A stretch of 64,000 nucleotides of DNA, from NCBI RefSeq assembly GCF_949628265.1, contig NC_088787.1, positions 27,828,501 to 27,892,500 on the forward strand, given 5' to 3'. Positions 1 to 14,218 of this stretch are shown here, piece after piece. Position 1 is the stretch's first letter. Each line of letters opens with the position of its first letter. A model generated the notes under the pieces. It saw nothing but the letters and a program-made list of their open reading frames with translations. It was not told the origin of the DNA and did no database searches. The translations under genes were made by a program, and so were the position numbers. Origin of the DNA: Cloeon dipterum (taxonomy: Eukaryota > Arthropoda > Insecta > Ephemeroptera > Baetidae).

Positions 1-3000
1 TGGCCCTTGATGTCAGTTAGAAGTGAGATAAATGTATTTGATCTACTTTTAGCAATATATTTTCGTTTTCTTCAGCAGCCGAAATTTATTTCAACTTAAG
101 CGATATTTTTTGTTTTGTCCAACGAAGGCGCAGCCACCAGTGTATACGTAAACTCGTTTTCAAGAGGAGGAGTCAAGGTTTTGATTAAAGATTTGCATTC
201 GAAATCAGTTCTGCTAAAGTCGGGCAGCAACAAAAGCAAACAGAAGCTTCCAAATATCATTTTACCTTGTCTGAAGACCCAGAGCGTGGAGCAGGCAGGC
301 AGCCTTGGGCCATATCAAGTGTCACGTTTCCTGGCGCGTTCTTTGCCAACTTCTTCGGTCGAAATATATGTACATTCAGAGTCAGCGGGCAGATTAATGA
401 TTTGTTGACAAATGCGCGCCGGCGTCAAATTTCACCGTCTTAGGTATACACGACGGTGTACGACAGGGGCGAAATGAATAGAATTCTCGGGCAAATTCCT
501 TCGCCGGCCGAATTCAAATAAGAAGGAAGGAGCGAGCGAGAAAGATAAAATGATCCGGCCATACGAACGCTGTCAGACTATTTACACGAATTCCAGCGGC
601 GGAATGAAACGCATCCGCGAGTGTAGCTGCCGCTGTCGCGCATATATACGCAGTCAGAGAGGCTTTCCGATAGCGCCCGCCTCCTTTGCCTCCACCTTCT
701 CGACACACACACTTTGCACCGGATCCCTTTTTAAATCATTTTGATATTCGCAGCGGTATCACCAGCAGCAGGTACGAGAGCAAATACAAGGCTGCCGACC
801 TCGAGCATTATCCCAACTGATGAAACCACCTTTTAATATCAACTCGCCCGGGATTTGAACGAGCAAAAAGCTTTTCACCAGCGTCACGTAGAGACGTTTT
901 GGCGAATCACAATTCACTGGATTTTGTGTCAGTTGAGCATTTTTCCATGAACTGCTGTGTAAAATATTGATTTTGTGCAGACTGCTCAGCGGGTATCAAT
1001 AACACAAAGTGGTGGGCGGATTCTCCAGTTACGTCATAGCTACAGTAAATAAAATAAGTTCTGAATTTTAAAGATATATTTAATTTGCAGACTCGTTATT
1101 CGTTTGACAACTTGCTTTGGTAAAAGGTTAAATCAAGTGCTATAACATATTATTCAATTCATTTATTTGACTTTCAGCATGGTAATACCTTCAGGTGATG
1201 ATCTTCTCACAACATATTCCATCTGATTGCAAATCACAAACACAAAACAAAAATAAACAAACAACAATATCATGAGTTTTTGACAAAGGAGAAATACTCT
1301 TGGGAAGAGTAAAATTTGTGTTTACAAAGGAAATCTTTCAAAGCGGTAGAAAATTGTTTGAATCGGGGCTCTAGGCGCAGTGAAAGGCAAGGCATTGTGC
1401 ACGCTCGCAACACAAGCAAAGGGGTTCTGCAGCGTATAATTCCACACTGTCAACATCAGATTTATTTCTTGTCCTACGTATTGTTTTATAACCATGCTTC
1501 TGTCAGCATTTGATTTCATTTACAATATCACGAACTTTTTGCTTCCCACAAATTAAATTCGAAAGCCGGCGGTCTTCCTTTCAGTTGACTCCAGTAGACA
1601 AAAACCAAAATCCCCTTCATGCAGTCAACCCCTCAACTTGAATGAAATATTCGCGTCCACATTGTTCAGTGCAATATATCCAGTGTAGTTTTTTTCGGCT
1701 AGGATGCGAATAAATAGGCGGGGAGAGCTGGAAGGGCGGCGTGTGTATTTAAATAATATGATGCAGCATCACGCACAACAATGGGCCTTTGTAGCAAAAC
1801 GGTTATTACACTGGCAAAGCTGCTGCCTGTGCACGGCAAAATGTATTGAATTTTGGCGCCGGAGGAGCCCCCGAATGACGTGCAGCCACCCGTATTACGT
1901 GCGCCACTACACCTGCAGGGAAATGGAATGGAAATTCTCTTGCGATTTGCCGAGTCGAGAAAGGCACAAAAAGGGACAGCCGGAATAACCTCCTTCTCTA
2001 CACTCTGGAAGAGGCAAAGTGCGAGTGTGTCTCTCAAGGAAATCCTCTGTCGAGTTGTGTTTTAAAACTTAACCCGGATTCCAAATTCATTCCGACGTTT
2101 TTGTGCCTTACATGCTTAGAGGAAGGGCCTAAAAAATTACACTATTTGTGACAAAATCCCACTTTAAAAAGCATCTTATATTTTTTCTATCCTTCAAAAG
2201 ACGAGTTTGTACTTTATTCTCGGATTTGTTCCACTTTGAAATGCCCGTCGTCGTATCCTTCCCGCAGAATCACGTCTCGCTGCTGAATATTTGAAGAAGC
2301 GCGTGCCGCACGCGCGCGGCTCTAGCATAAAATGTGCAGATGCAGGAGACACGCGGCGCAGCATAACCGGCGGGCGCTGGCTGGCAAACCAAAATCAACA
2401 AGTGGCTGCGATGCCGGCGTCTAATGTACGCAAAAAAGAGAGACAGCAACTCACGAGACCATCATCATCATCAAGCGACCAGCCAAGCGAGCGGCAGACC
2501 GAGCGCCAAAGCGAGTGTAACCCTTCCTGAGCAAAGAAATGGGCCCACAGCTGATATGATGAAAGGGCACAGTGTTTGAAATATACTTGAAAATCCATTA
2601 CTACAATCTGTCCACGTGCAGCACCCGCAGAATAGGAAAAGCAAAAAATCGAATTAAAAACCTATTTATATAGGGTTGATTTATAAAAAAGGTATGTGGC
2701 ACTCCAGTCTCGCAAGGTTAAAACATAAAAAAATCAATAACATTTCATTTCACAGCTAACAAGGTTAAATATATTAAAATCATCCCAATATTAAGATGAC
2801 AGTGAAATATATAATTTCAATAATTTTTTGTTGCTCTATCGTCTAGGGGAAATGTACAACTGAATCAAAATTGAATGAGAATCCCCTCGTTTATTCCTTT
2901 GATTTCTCTCGGTATATATGGACCATCTCCGCCAAATTCGACGCTCCTGCTGAAGAGGCGATTAAAACGGACCAATCGGCGTAGAGATTTCCATTCGCAA

Positions 3001-6000
3001 AAGCGTCGGATCGTCAAATTTTATTTCATCCGCGTGTGGGTCGTGTCTAATTTTCAATTTGCACTCTGGCTTTATTGGATCGAGGCAGCCGCGATATCAA
3101 TACGGGGGGTGTTAGCTTGAATTCGGTCTGGAGCACTCTTTTCGGCACAGACGTCGTCGACACGAGACGACGACTATGATGATCGTGATGATGATGATGA
3201 GAGAGGGAGAGTGGCGAGGCCGTTCCCACCGACACCATCGAGCAAAAAGGCTTTTAGATCGATAATCTGGGGAGTGTGGTAAGCACTTTGCTTGTTGTCC
3301 GTGCGCGGCGGCGAATGTATGTATGTATGGAGCGACGCCTAAAAAACGCCCATTATTCCTTATATTCCGATGGATGTGCACCCTGCAGTGATGTTTAATG
3401 GAGTATATAAGACACTATAAAATGCAACAAATGCTCGCCCATCGCCAGAGAGCGGTGCAGAAAGGAGGAAAACACTTTGCTTAATCAGTGTGGGGAAACG
3501 CATTAAGTAGCGAGGTAATTTATTCTTGACGCGCTCGCCTCCATTTTTTGCCCCCCGTGAACGTACTTTTCCTGATCACCCTTTTTACCGCCACCACTTA
3601 ACGCGAATATCATTGCCAGCCGGCTTGAATCATATTTCTGATCTTTCACTGGAATTCTCTCTCACAATCATAAGTGGGATCCGGAAAGTTAGCACTTCCA
3701 TGGAAATTTAGCGCATTCTGGTTAATCTCTTGATGGTGCTTTCAGATTCACCTATTCCGAGAACTGGCAGCATGCTTGCCAGGGCTGTGCATTAGCAAGT
3801 AAGACCAGCAGCAGACGTACATTCTGGGGAAACAACTGAATTTATTCTTTACTGTTTTCCCCATTTAACCTAAGGATAGAATAAAGAGACGCTGACGAAA
3901 AAAGTTTAGAAATTTCCGCAAAAATGAGCGACTGGAAATCATTGTCTGTTTTTAAACTGCAGATTGGTCAGATGCAGATTTTGAATCCAACGCATTTGTG
4001 AAAATATTAAAAACAAAAAATGATCAGTTGCTTCTTTTCAAATCTTCGAATTTTTCTACGCTCAAAGCATCATTTAAACGAAACAACGGGTTGCATATTA
4101 TAGCAAGAGCGAGATAAAATTAAGTCTAATTGGACGAAGCGTTGGCTCAATCAACTCTGGGAAGCGATCGGAAATGAGCGGACGAAGAGGAGTCGCCTGC
4201 TTCCGCCGCTTTTTATTGTTATTGGCTGCGTGGTGGATAATAAATGTTGCGCGCCCTTTTATTACCGACTCGGCGGCATAAAGGCAGTGATTGCAACTTG
4301 GCGGCGCCGTAAAAATTGTTTTGACGTGGCTGAAAGCGAATGAACGAGCAAGTTGCCCTACTGACGTCAACATCGCTGGCATAATTGATTGTTACACTGG
4401 CGAGCTCGAGCGATTTCAATTAACCTTGGCACATCGCAGAAATCGGCCCTTTTTTCTTGCCCAATATCGTCATCATTATTCACTTGGAAGTAACGCACTT
4501 GATGGAAGAGGATTTTTTAGGTGGCAAACTGTTTTTGACTGAAGCATACGGACAAAAATTAGCCTTAGTCATTTGCAGACGAAAATTTCCCATTTTTATT
4601 CTGCCACTGTCGAGTCAATCATTATGATGAACTCATGAAGCTCTGGGGTCAACGTCAGTAACAAGTCCAGGAGCTATATAGCAACTTGTGACCAAATAGC
4701 AGAAGATGCGAACTTTGAAAAAGTATGTTTATCTAAGATTAAATACCCAAAGTTTTTATTTGAAAAAAAAAAATGAATTTACTCGCAAATACAAGGGAAG
4801 GCTACACACAGACCAATGTGAGAAATTATTTAATTTTAAAAAACCCTAAAATTTCTGAGCATGTATACCTATCAAGTATTGGAACACAAAAATTATGAAT
4901 TTTCCATCAACCTTGGCTTACATAGACTGCTTCGGGTTTAGTACCTTCATCAGCTAGAGTTTGGAGCAGACGCACGCACCTATACCAGGAACATAAGCAT
5001 CTCTGGAGTGTCAATCTCCAACACCAACTCCATCAGGTTTTAAGTCGACAGCGTACATCAGACATAAATGCTTGGCATTCTATATTCTTATAATTTCTCA
5101 ATTAGAAAATTGTTTTATTAGTTTTAAATAAATTCAATATTTACTATCTCTTGTTTTCATGCCGCGATATTTGTTTGAGTACTCTCGACCAGATATCGAC
5201 AACATGGCATAAAACAAATAACTCTGCGGTTGCCCATGCCACGAGCTCATATTTTGAAACCGTCAACGCCGCTTAATGCAAGCGCGTGACCAGGTAATGA
5301 AATTCTAAAGCTACGCAACCCGCCGCTAGCTCCATTTAATGGCTAATAAATGTCCAATTCAGGATTAACGCGGCAACAATGGCTGGCCAATACTAACGTA
5401 GATATAATGACCACGATGATAATACGACTGGAATAAATCATATGCTATTACGGTGGCAGCGCTCTACTACAAATATAATATGTCGTAAAATAGTAATTTC
5501 GCCGGCCAGATTTGTCAAATCAAGAGGGGTTAGCAGCATCAAACAAACTGGACCCCTATTCGCTTTCATTTGTCTCGCATCAATTTGCCTATAATATTCC
5601 CGTCTGCAAGCAGAATACATATTTTCAACCAGACGCGGTGCGCTGCGCACATCTTTTTATTTGATTATATTCTTGCCGAGGAGGGTGCATGTATGCATAT
5701 ACATCTCTAAATCAAGCGGACAAACAAAAAGCGGAGGCAAGCAAAATGGAGAGTGGAGGCAAAGTGCCGCTGGCACGTGACGAAAGCTGCATGATGAAAT
5801 GTTTAGTTTTTGCATCGCCAAAAGACCTCGTTTTAGTTGTTGAAAACGTTTTCATAAATTTCATAATTTTTATATTTATAAATGCATGATTGTCTCGTTA
5901 GAGTGTAGTAATTTTAAAATAAATAATATCCTTCATACTACTTTGTTAGTATTCACTTTTGTTTCCCTTTTTTCACCAAACAATCTCGAACATTTAAATT

Positions 6001-9000
6001 TTATTTAATTTACAAGAACTTGGTATTTACGATCTATGAGAGGAAAACTATCTGTTAAATGTTTATCTCTTGATCTCTCAATACATGGAACAATTCCTCT
6101 TGGCAACATTTACTTTAACCGCAATTCAGATATTTAACAGGAGTTGCAATAAATTGGTTAAGTTGCAATGGCGGTAATAGGGCACAATTAGAAAATCAAC
6201 CTTTTTATTTTTGCATTCCTGGAGACGAAATTGTTTATTCTCTTTCGGTTAAAAGTTAAAAATACTTTTGTTTTCTAACCGAAAACAAATTTTACTTTCC
6301 GCATTGCAGACATTAGTTTTTCTCTTCTGCGGAATAAATTGATAAGAAAAGGTCAATCCGCAATGAAAACACAAAGATTGGAGAGAGAGAGAGAAAAAAA
6401 ATCAGTCTCCAAGGTCTTGCTATTTTATCCCAGCTGGAGAGGTAATAAAAGCAGGCAAAAGCATCTTGGCCTGAATCTGCATAGAATCTGACCGCAGCGT
6501 AGATTTTTTTCGGGCTAGACTCCTAGACCGAAAACACCTCGTCCGTTGTTTGAAGGTTGGTTTATCTGAGGGCGCGATGCTGGAGAGGTTTAAGGGCAAA
6601 AGGTAAACATCAAAGAGCACACACACCCCCGGCCGTCGGGGGACGTGTGTGTGCTAAAGACCCTGGCTGTTTGCTCTGTGTGATTTCCCCCTGGTGTTTC
6701 TGACGGAAAATATAATAACATGTACCTGCAGCAGCAGGAAAAAATATCTTCTGCTGCCTCGGATAGATCGAGAGCCGGCCATGAACGTTGTTCGTGACGA
6801 AAATATATGGCACCGAAGGAAAAACTACACGGCTGCTAATGTCCAGAGAGCTGATGCTGCAGTGCCCCTGGCGACTCGTCCCTTTAATATCGAGTGAAGA
6901 AATTCGACAAGGCAAAAGTCAGCTCAAATGCGCACCAATAATGTGATTAACAGCCCAATTTCCACTCTGCAAGTTACTTCAATAGCCTGAGGGAATATTG
7001 ATCCGCATATCAATGTTTGCCATTTAATGTAGCTCAACAAACCGAATTTTCGACATAAATGTTTTTGAGAGACCAAACTTTCAAAATTATTTTTATTTAA
7101 CTAACCAATTACGCGTGGGCTTTTGGATCGAATAGAATAGTTGAAATGAGCATTTGTAGATATTTTAAATGTCGTGATTAAATAACGGGAAATGTTTGTC
7201 TTACCTTCGCTTCAGAGGAAAAACGCCAAGAGCATAATTTCAGCTCCCACTGGAATCTGCGAACAGAACGAAAATTCCGCATTTAGACATGTGCTGTGAG
7301 TTGAACTTTAGACAACAAACTCCCCCAAACACACACACGCGCGCGCACCGACCCTCGCCGCAACCCCTAAAATTCCGCGATCTCATTCCCGCCTACCTCT
7401 AGCCTCGGCTCTAATTTGAAACTTTGCTAGCGTCTGTCTACTTTCGTTCTCTCTCATTACATCCCGAGCCGAGCCGTCTCGCACATTAGTCACTTATTGC
7501 GTGTCCCAAGAAACCATAAATCCTTGGATAATTCTGGCTTACAGCCCAGGCCTAATCAAATTGCACGCGGTGCCGCGTAGATCCAATTAGATTTTTAGCG
7601 CAACTCATGAATGTTTCACGAGTCCCTTCAGCGGACATGGTTTTGTTGCCGCTTGCGGTGCGGACCGTGTGGGTGTATTTGTTTCCACGCAATCTGGCTG
7701 AATAAAGAAGGCGGACGGGACGATCTTGCCGGGGCCCGTTTCGACCGAACTTCGTGCGTGCGGAAAAGTATACACGAGACCGGCCGCCCGGCAATTTAAC
7801 GCTCGATTTACAGCCGAGATGAGTTTCGTTTGCAGAGAGTTGGCTTCGGGTACGGATGATGAAATAAAAAATTGCCGTAATTCGGGTGGCCAACGGGATT
7901 TTGACGAATTGGGTCATTTTTAATATTGACGGGCCGAATCATTTTTGTTGCTGTGTTTGCTCCATTGGTATTGATTGGATTTTGGCCAGCCAGGGAGTGT
8001 TCTCATGCTTGTTTGTATATTTATGTCCATCCAATCGCTCTTTGAAATAATGTTCTTTTACACACGCAGATTCAAGTTTTTTCATTAAAGGGGGTCTCAT
8101 AATGAACCTCATTAGATTCTACATTTGAAAAGTACCGATCTCATTTGCATCGTTTTATAAGATCCAACTGTAAAGCAAAAAACTGCGCAATGTCATGATA
8201 TTGATTTTTTGATAAGAATTAAAATATCATATTTGCTAATTATACCATTATTTTTCCTATAGAAGATCTAAATATCCTTTCCCGATGAATTCATTTGTGA
8301 GTTGGGCCCGGTCTAGAGAGGGTCTCGGTATGACCTGAGGGCGCACTGCTGGTGCAGCATGTCGCGCTTTGCCAAACATGTATGTAGGCGTCAGAGCATT
8401 GCTCATCCCCGGCAGAAAAGCGGCACCTTTTCTTTCCTCTCGGTCTATTTTTCCATCAAAATCGCATTTCGCGCCGACACCACTGATATTGCCTCTTGCT
8501 TGCATCTAAAGTGTTTTGTTTCGCCTTCTCCGTCGCCGTCTTCGTCGTGCAGGCGCGCATGCATGCACGTTTAACAACAGCGCCATTCCGGCGAGCTCTA
8601 CTGCGCCTTGAAAAGACGAGAATAACTTTTGAAAACCAATTTGCAGGCTGGGAGGTGCAACGGCAATATTCAGGCGGCGCCCGCTCCGCTTTATCACATG
8701 TTAAGCGAAAGTAATTAGAAACTACCGCTGAGCGCGCTGCGAGCGACAGAAAATTTCATCTCTCTTCATCAGCGGCGTAAAATTTTAAATGATGATTCTG
8801 TCGGCACCGACGCAAGGGGAGCGCCTTGGATTACATTTAAAACGCCGCTCGCCTAAGAAGAGCTCGGGATAAGTAAAATCAGGCCAGGGAAAGCCACCGT
8901 CCGTAGCAACTTCAAAATAATAATAAAATACGAACCATTAACCGAAATGAAATTAAATTATTGGAGTTCAAAGTAAAGAGCATACTCAAATTATTGGCCA

Positions 9001-10700
9001 GAAGAAAACTGAGGCTTTTGAGTATTCCGTGACTCAGTTAGTTGGGCTGCCAAGAAAAAATATTGATCGAGAGTACGGATCAGTTTGACCATCAAAAGAG
9101 GAAAAAGCAGCTTTGCAACAGAAAGAGGGGCATGAGAGGCTGCCGCTGATTTTCATTTTCCTGGAACGTCTGCTTTAAGCCCCGTGAAAAACACGTATGT
9201 CGAGGAGACCGCATTGAATTGCAAATAAAATTGGAGTCGAAAATTGGATCAAAATGTGTGGCAGAGCGTGCGAAGCAGCAGCCGTCGCGGTTTTCCCTCC
9301 AATTAAGCTGGGACGCGCACTCTAATTTAGAGGGCATTATTTTGGACTGGCTGCAAAATTTATTGCCAAATGGGTTTAATTCTCATCAGCACACTTTTTA
9401 CGCAGATGATTCAATGGCAGCAGCGTCCACCGCTTTTTCGCTTCATTTTGTATCAAATCGCAATTTTCCTTTTAATTCATTTTAGTGCGAATGAGGAGAT
9501 AGAAAATTCAGCGGCGGCTAGTCGCTAAAAATCAAGCCGCACAGTGACAGATCCGTGAAATTGCGATTTTTCAGCACCGCCAAGCTGCGCTTCTGCTTGC
9601 TTGCCATCGGGACAGTTAATTTTTATTCCGCTTTGCTGCAAGTGGCACTTTCGCCTCTTTGGTAATTGAATAATTACGCCACCCGTCCAACCCGATTTTC
9701 CTGCGTTTGGAGGCATACGCAGAACTGACGGTGCGTGAAAAGGCGCTACTCGCTGTGGATGAAAAAATTAGCATTCAACTTTTACTCTCCTTCCGAAATT
9801 TACTCCTCTACTTCTATTTTTACTCAAGTCATCTCTGTTCATTAGTTGCGGTAGTGATGTTTATTTTCTTGGAAAGTAGAGCACGTGATAAAATCAATAA
9901 TTATTTTGAGATGAGAACTTTCGAAAAAAAATTTCTAGCTGTATGACTTTTAAACATACTATTTCAACACTAATTCAAAATCAGACACAACTATAGGGTA
10001 TCAGGATTTATATCTGTAAGCTATACTGTAAAAAGTTTTCAGAAATTTTATGCAGAAATGACTGTGGTTTTTTGAGCGCATAGAAAAATCTTGCTGCTCA
10101 AACTCTAGTTTCAACCGTGTTTCCCTTTGAACAACTTTTATTGAAATCTCCTTTTACCGTGTGCTCTCGTCAATCGCGAATGACCGAACATTAGTGAGCG
10201 GCGGCGTTTGTTGGCCACCAAAAGACCGAAAACGCTGGCGCACATAAACACGCCGCGAATCGATAGTTTCAGAAGCAGACCGACGCAATTAAAAATCTCA
10301 TCCAGCGAAGCGAGCCGAGTGGTTGGCTGGCCGTCGGTCAGCCCGTCAGAGACCCCGATGGCGGTTTCATCCCGATTTTAATAAAACGAGCAGCGAGGCG
10401 GAAAAGCCAAGCTTTAAAGCTGCACTTGTTATGAAATAATTAAAAAGTTTCAAAACACAGCATAAGCCTGCCATCGGCAGCGTGGCCACAATAAAGACGA
10501 CCGCGCGGGCGTCCACCTTGGCCGCGGAATGCTGAGTGACCGGCGCTGTTGTTGCCACTCTCGGTATGTGTACACGGCCGGCTGCTCGAGGGTCTGCAAA
10601 TTAAATCGACCCCTGCGGCAGCGCCGACACAATCCTGCAGCTAATTAGCATTGCACCAGTCTTCTCTCGGTGCTCACTTGAATAATTCAACGAGAAAACG

Positions 10701-10702
<2 letters not shown>

Positions 10703-10736
<34 letters not shown>
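10703..10736. repeat. (CT)n microsatellite
   Basis: An almost perfect CT dinucleotide run of about 34 bp, followed by an interrupted CT-rich stretch. On the opposite strand it reads as GA, the sequence bound by GAGA-factor-type proteins in insects, so it could be regulatory. No gene start is visible beside it. Confidence 0.9.
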
Positions 10737-10745
<9 letters not shown>

Positions 10746-11536
10746 ACTCGATTCAATTCTTCCTCAAGAAATGTAAACATCTGTCAAGGTTGTGCGAATT
10801 TCCCGGTCGGTCGGTTCATTTTCGGTGGTACCTCGAGCGGAAAATACCGCACGCTGCCTCTTTTTCCTTTTGGTCTGCGATACAGTGGTTTTCTTCTAGC
10901 GAGCAGTGCGGTTTTCTCAAAGTTCGAAAACGAGGTTTACTGCCGAAATTAATTTCATGCGTTAATTAAATGTGCGGTTGACTTACCGCCGTGAGTGAGT
11001 TGCATAATTTACGGGGAGAGAGACTTATCTGTTCGTCGCCGTCTTTTAAGGGGCACAGCTATGCTACCCGCACGACGCAACAGATCAACGCGTTGCATAA
11101 CTCTGAAACGGTACTCTTTCTATCGCGCAGAGAAAAAACTGAGCAGATGTTTTTATTGTGACTGCATTGAATCCATCTCAAATTCATTGTTAAATCCAGT
11201 CTTCTTTTTCTGACACACATTTTTGCCAGACAGTTCTAGTTGAACAGGAATATTAAATTTGAGCTCGCAACGTCTACGCTTTCTTCTGGGAAGGAAATTG
11301 CACGTGAATAAAATGTATCTTTTTGCAAATCAGCAATAAAATGTCGCGTGTAGCTGTGCAAACAGTGCCCTTTCTAGGTACGTAAGTATAAATAAACAGA
11401 CGTTTGCTTGGAAAAAGCCATTTATTCCTGCCATCTGCAGCGGCGGACACGAAACCGGAAGCAGAGTAAAGAGGGAGCTAAAGTGGCTAGCAGCCGGCCA
11501 CAATGCCGGCGCGCTAATGTACAGCAGATATGCAGC

Positions 11537-11555
11537 GAGAGAGAGAGAGAGAGAG
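11537..11555. repeat. (GA)n microsatellite
   Basis: A GA dinucleotide run of about 19 bp within non-coding DNA. It is a simple repeat with no visible link to a gene. Confidence 0.85.
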
Positions 11556-14194
11556 CGTTCGTTCGATCGATTATTATTATTTCATATTGTTCAGGCACGG
11601 TGTATTGCGCGGAGGCGGATCAATAAGTTTGAAAGAGCGGCAAGACAAAGAGAAATGTGCCAAGCGGACCGACTAGCGTGCGCAGTGGCTGCTCCGAAAA
11701 CTCATTTTTCCTATTGCAGAATGACGTCTCCGAATTAGTTACCATATTTTGTGCGCCCTTATGATCGCAATTTGTGTCAGCCGCAGATCCAGATACGCGT
11801 GCTATAAATTGCATGACGCTTTATTTATTTGCTCTCGCCGCCTGTTTTGCCCCAGAGAGGCAGCCGGCGGCGGCTTTATTCAAATCCCCGGCTTTTTGCC
11901 CGAAACAAAGCACGCAGATTTGTTTTGCACGAGCCAAAAAAGGGCCAATGCGCTGGCAAATCAGTTGCTTTATTAGCAGACAAAAACATGGGGTCTAGTG
12001 CAGCCTCGCAAATTAGTGCGTGCAATTGTGGACCACAGTATTCATGGAGTGCTTTAAAATATACAAGACTCGCAAAAGATTCAAACAGCTGGGCAAATTT
12101 TGAACTATTTAAACTAGTAAATGATGTGGAAACTGTCCAAGAATATAATTTGTTAACATGTGAAAATGCATGAGGCGTTAATTTGACAGTTATTTGAAAG
12201 TCAAATACGAAAGCGTCAAGCAGAAAAGATTCCAGTACGTCAAGTGAATTTTGCTGATCATTTCATTTCACGCGTCTTTAGGATGAATCCTATTTGGCAT
12301 GACGCACTATTTGGTGAGCCGAAATGAAATTTCTATCGGCTTCAATCTTCAATTATTTTCCACCCACGCGAGCGGCTAATAATGGCGCTAAAATGTTCGT
12401 ATATATTAAGAAGAGGCGGCGCTTGAACAAGCAAACAGCGGTTCTTCTTAGGATCTCAACGGAAAGAACGAAGAACTGTGAGGTGGGCTGAACGTGGACG
12501 GAGCTGCATTTCTCGCTGCTGCACCCCTCACCCCTTTGCAGGTAATGAAACGAGACGAAGCCGCCGTTAAGGTTGATCACCGACCGTGACCCATTGTGCC
12601 AATTAATTACAAACTGGGAGGCAGCCTTTCAATTCCTCTAGCAGATTAACCAGCGCAGGGAAGTTTCCCAGGAGTAATTTTACAACTTATTTAATTAGTG
12701 GAAACTTGAGAGTTGGTATTATTTTTATTTTGTTAGCTTGGAAAATCACCAACAGAAAAAATGCATCAACTTGTAAATAAAATATGCGTGGATTTAAAAT
12801 TAACGTCAATGAGTTGGACAAGATTGTTACTAAATCATCCGATTTTGATCCTACATTCTCACTTGAGTAGAGCTAGTCAATCAAGATCTGTAATCTGAGT
12901 GACAGCTATTCGGCATACTCCATATTAAATTGCATTTCCAGCAGTCAAGCAAGGTGGGAGGATGTCTGTCAAGCAGATGCGCAATTTTCTCTCTTGTCTG
13001 CCAAGTTTAATCAGTGAAACAGGTTCCGCGGCGCCATTAGCCCAAATTAGGCGCTGTCAGCGGGCGAAACAGGCCAGATTTCTTGCCCGAATCAATGGCT
13101 CGTGAAGCGCGGCTGGTTGCCTGGCCGAAGCCTGCACTCTCTCCCTCCGACTCTCATTCCGCGCGCTCTTCATCCCCGATGGCAACAAACAGCCAAGCCG
13201 ATAACAATGAGCGAGCACTGCAGCGCACGACTCTCGCGTTCGATCCCACGTGAATGCATCATCACAGATGGGGGACCTCCTTGGCCACGATGGCCGTCAC
13301 CTCACAAAGGTCAGCTCAATTTGCATTATCATTTCCGCTACTCAGATGCAGTTCATTACATTTTAAATCTGTATATTTTATTTTGAATTTTTATAAAAAT
13401 TTTGTGTGTTGTACACCGTTGGTGTCTAATAACTATAATAATAACAATTTTGCGGCTCTTTCCTCTTTCCTTAAGTTAGTGGAATCTGTTGATCGGAAAA
13501 TATTTGAAGCTGTTAGTGAGGATGAGAAATGGATTTGAAATAAAATTATTTCAGTAACTGCAAATTTTATTTGTTTGGTTTTTCATTGATTTGATATTTT
13601 TCCTTTGAACTCAGCAAGATTACATCTGCTTGCGCAATATATTGACCATTTTAATCAGAGTGTCAAAGAAAGAGTTGGCATTTTCCCTAGCTTAGCAGAT
13701 ATTTTGTTCTGAAGAACTGCAAGAGTGACCTATTCAAAGTTCAAAAGATTAAAAAAGCCAACTTCACTTGCATGAGCGTAAAAGCAAACGAACATGTGAG
13801 TGTTGCGCAGTGCATCGCAATTTGCAGGGTGATGAGTGTCAATTTGCATGATGTGGCGGCCCCGCGGGAGGAGGCCCTGATCGCCGACGGCAACCCCCTT
13901 TCCAGCTGGCTCTCTCAATTCCTCCAGCGACCTACTTTGATTCACTGATTCTCGCTAGCTCTCTGCTGAGCTCTCAATGGCTGGCAACTGCTCTGACTTC
14001 TTTTCATTTGCGCATAATAATTCCAGCAGCTCCCTTGTTTGCTGCACCACTAAACACACACGGCTCGGCGTTGTAATAATAATGCCGCTGCGGCAAGACG
14101 ACGACGACGTTCTGATTTCGAAGCAGCCAAACAAACGATCCGACCGCCCAACGCCCACACACGTGTTTCCGAGCGACTCTGCTGCCAACGCTGA

Positions 14195-14218
14195 TGCATG
14201 CATTCGGAAATGCATGCA
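14195..14218. repeat. Perfect 10-bp inverted repeat with 4-nt loop
   Basis: Two 10-bp arms, TGCATGCATT and AATGCATGCA, flank the loop CGGA. The arms are perfectly complementary, and each contains the palindrome TGCATGCA. It is isolated in non-coding sequence and no function is visible. Confidence 0.85.

Noticed and set aside
835..870. Minus-strand TTCAAATCCCGGGCGA resembling a tRNA T-arm
   Set aside because: No cloverleaf, acceptor stem or A box can be formed around it.
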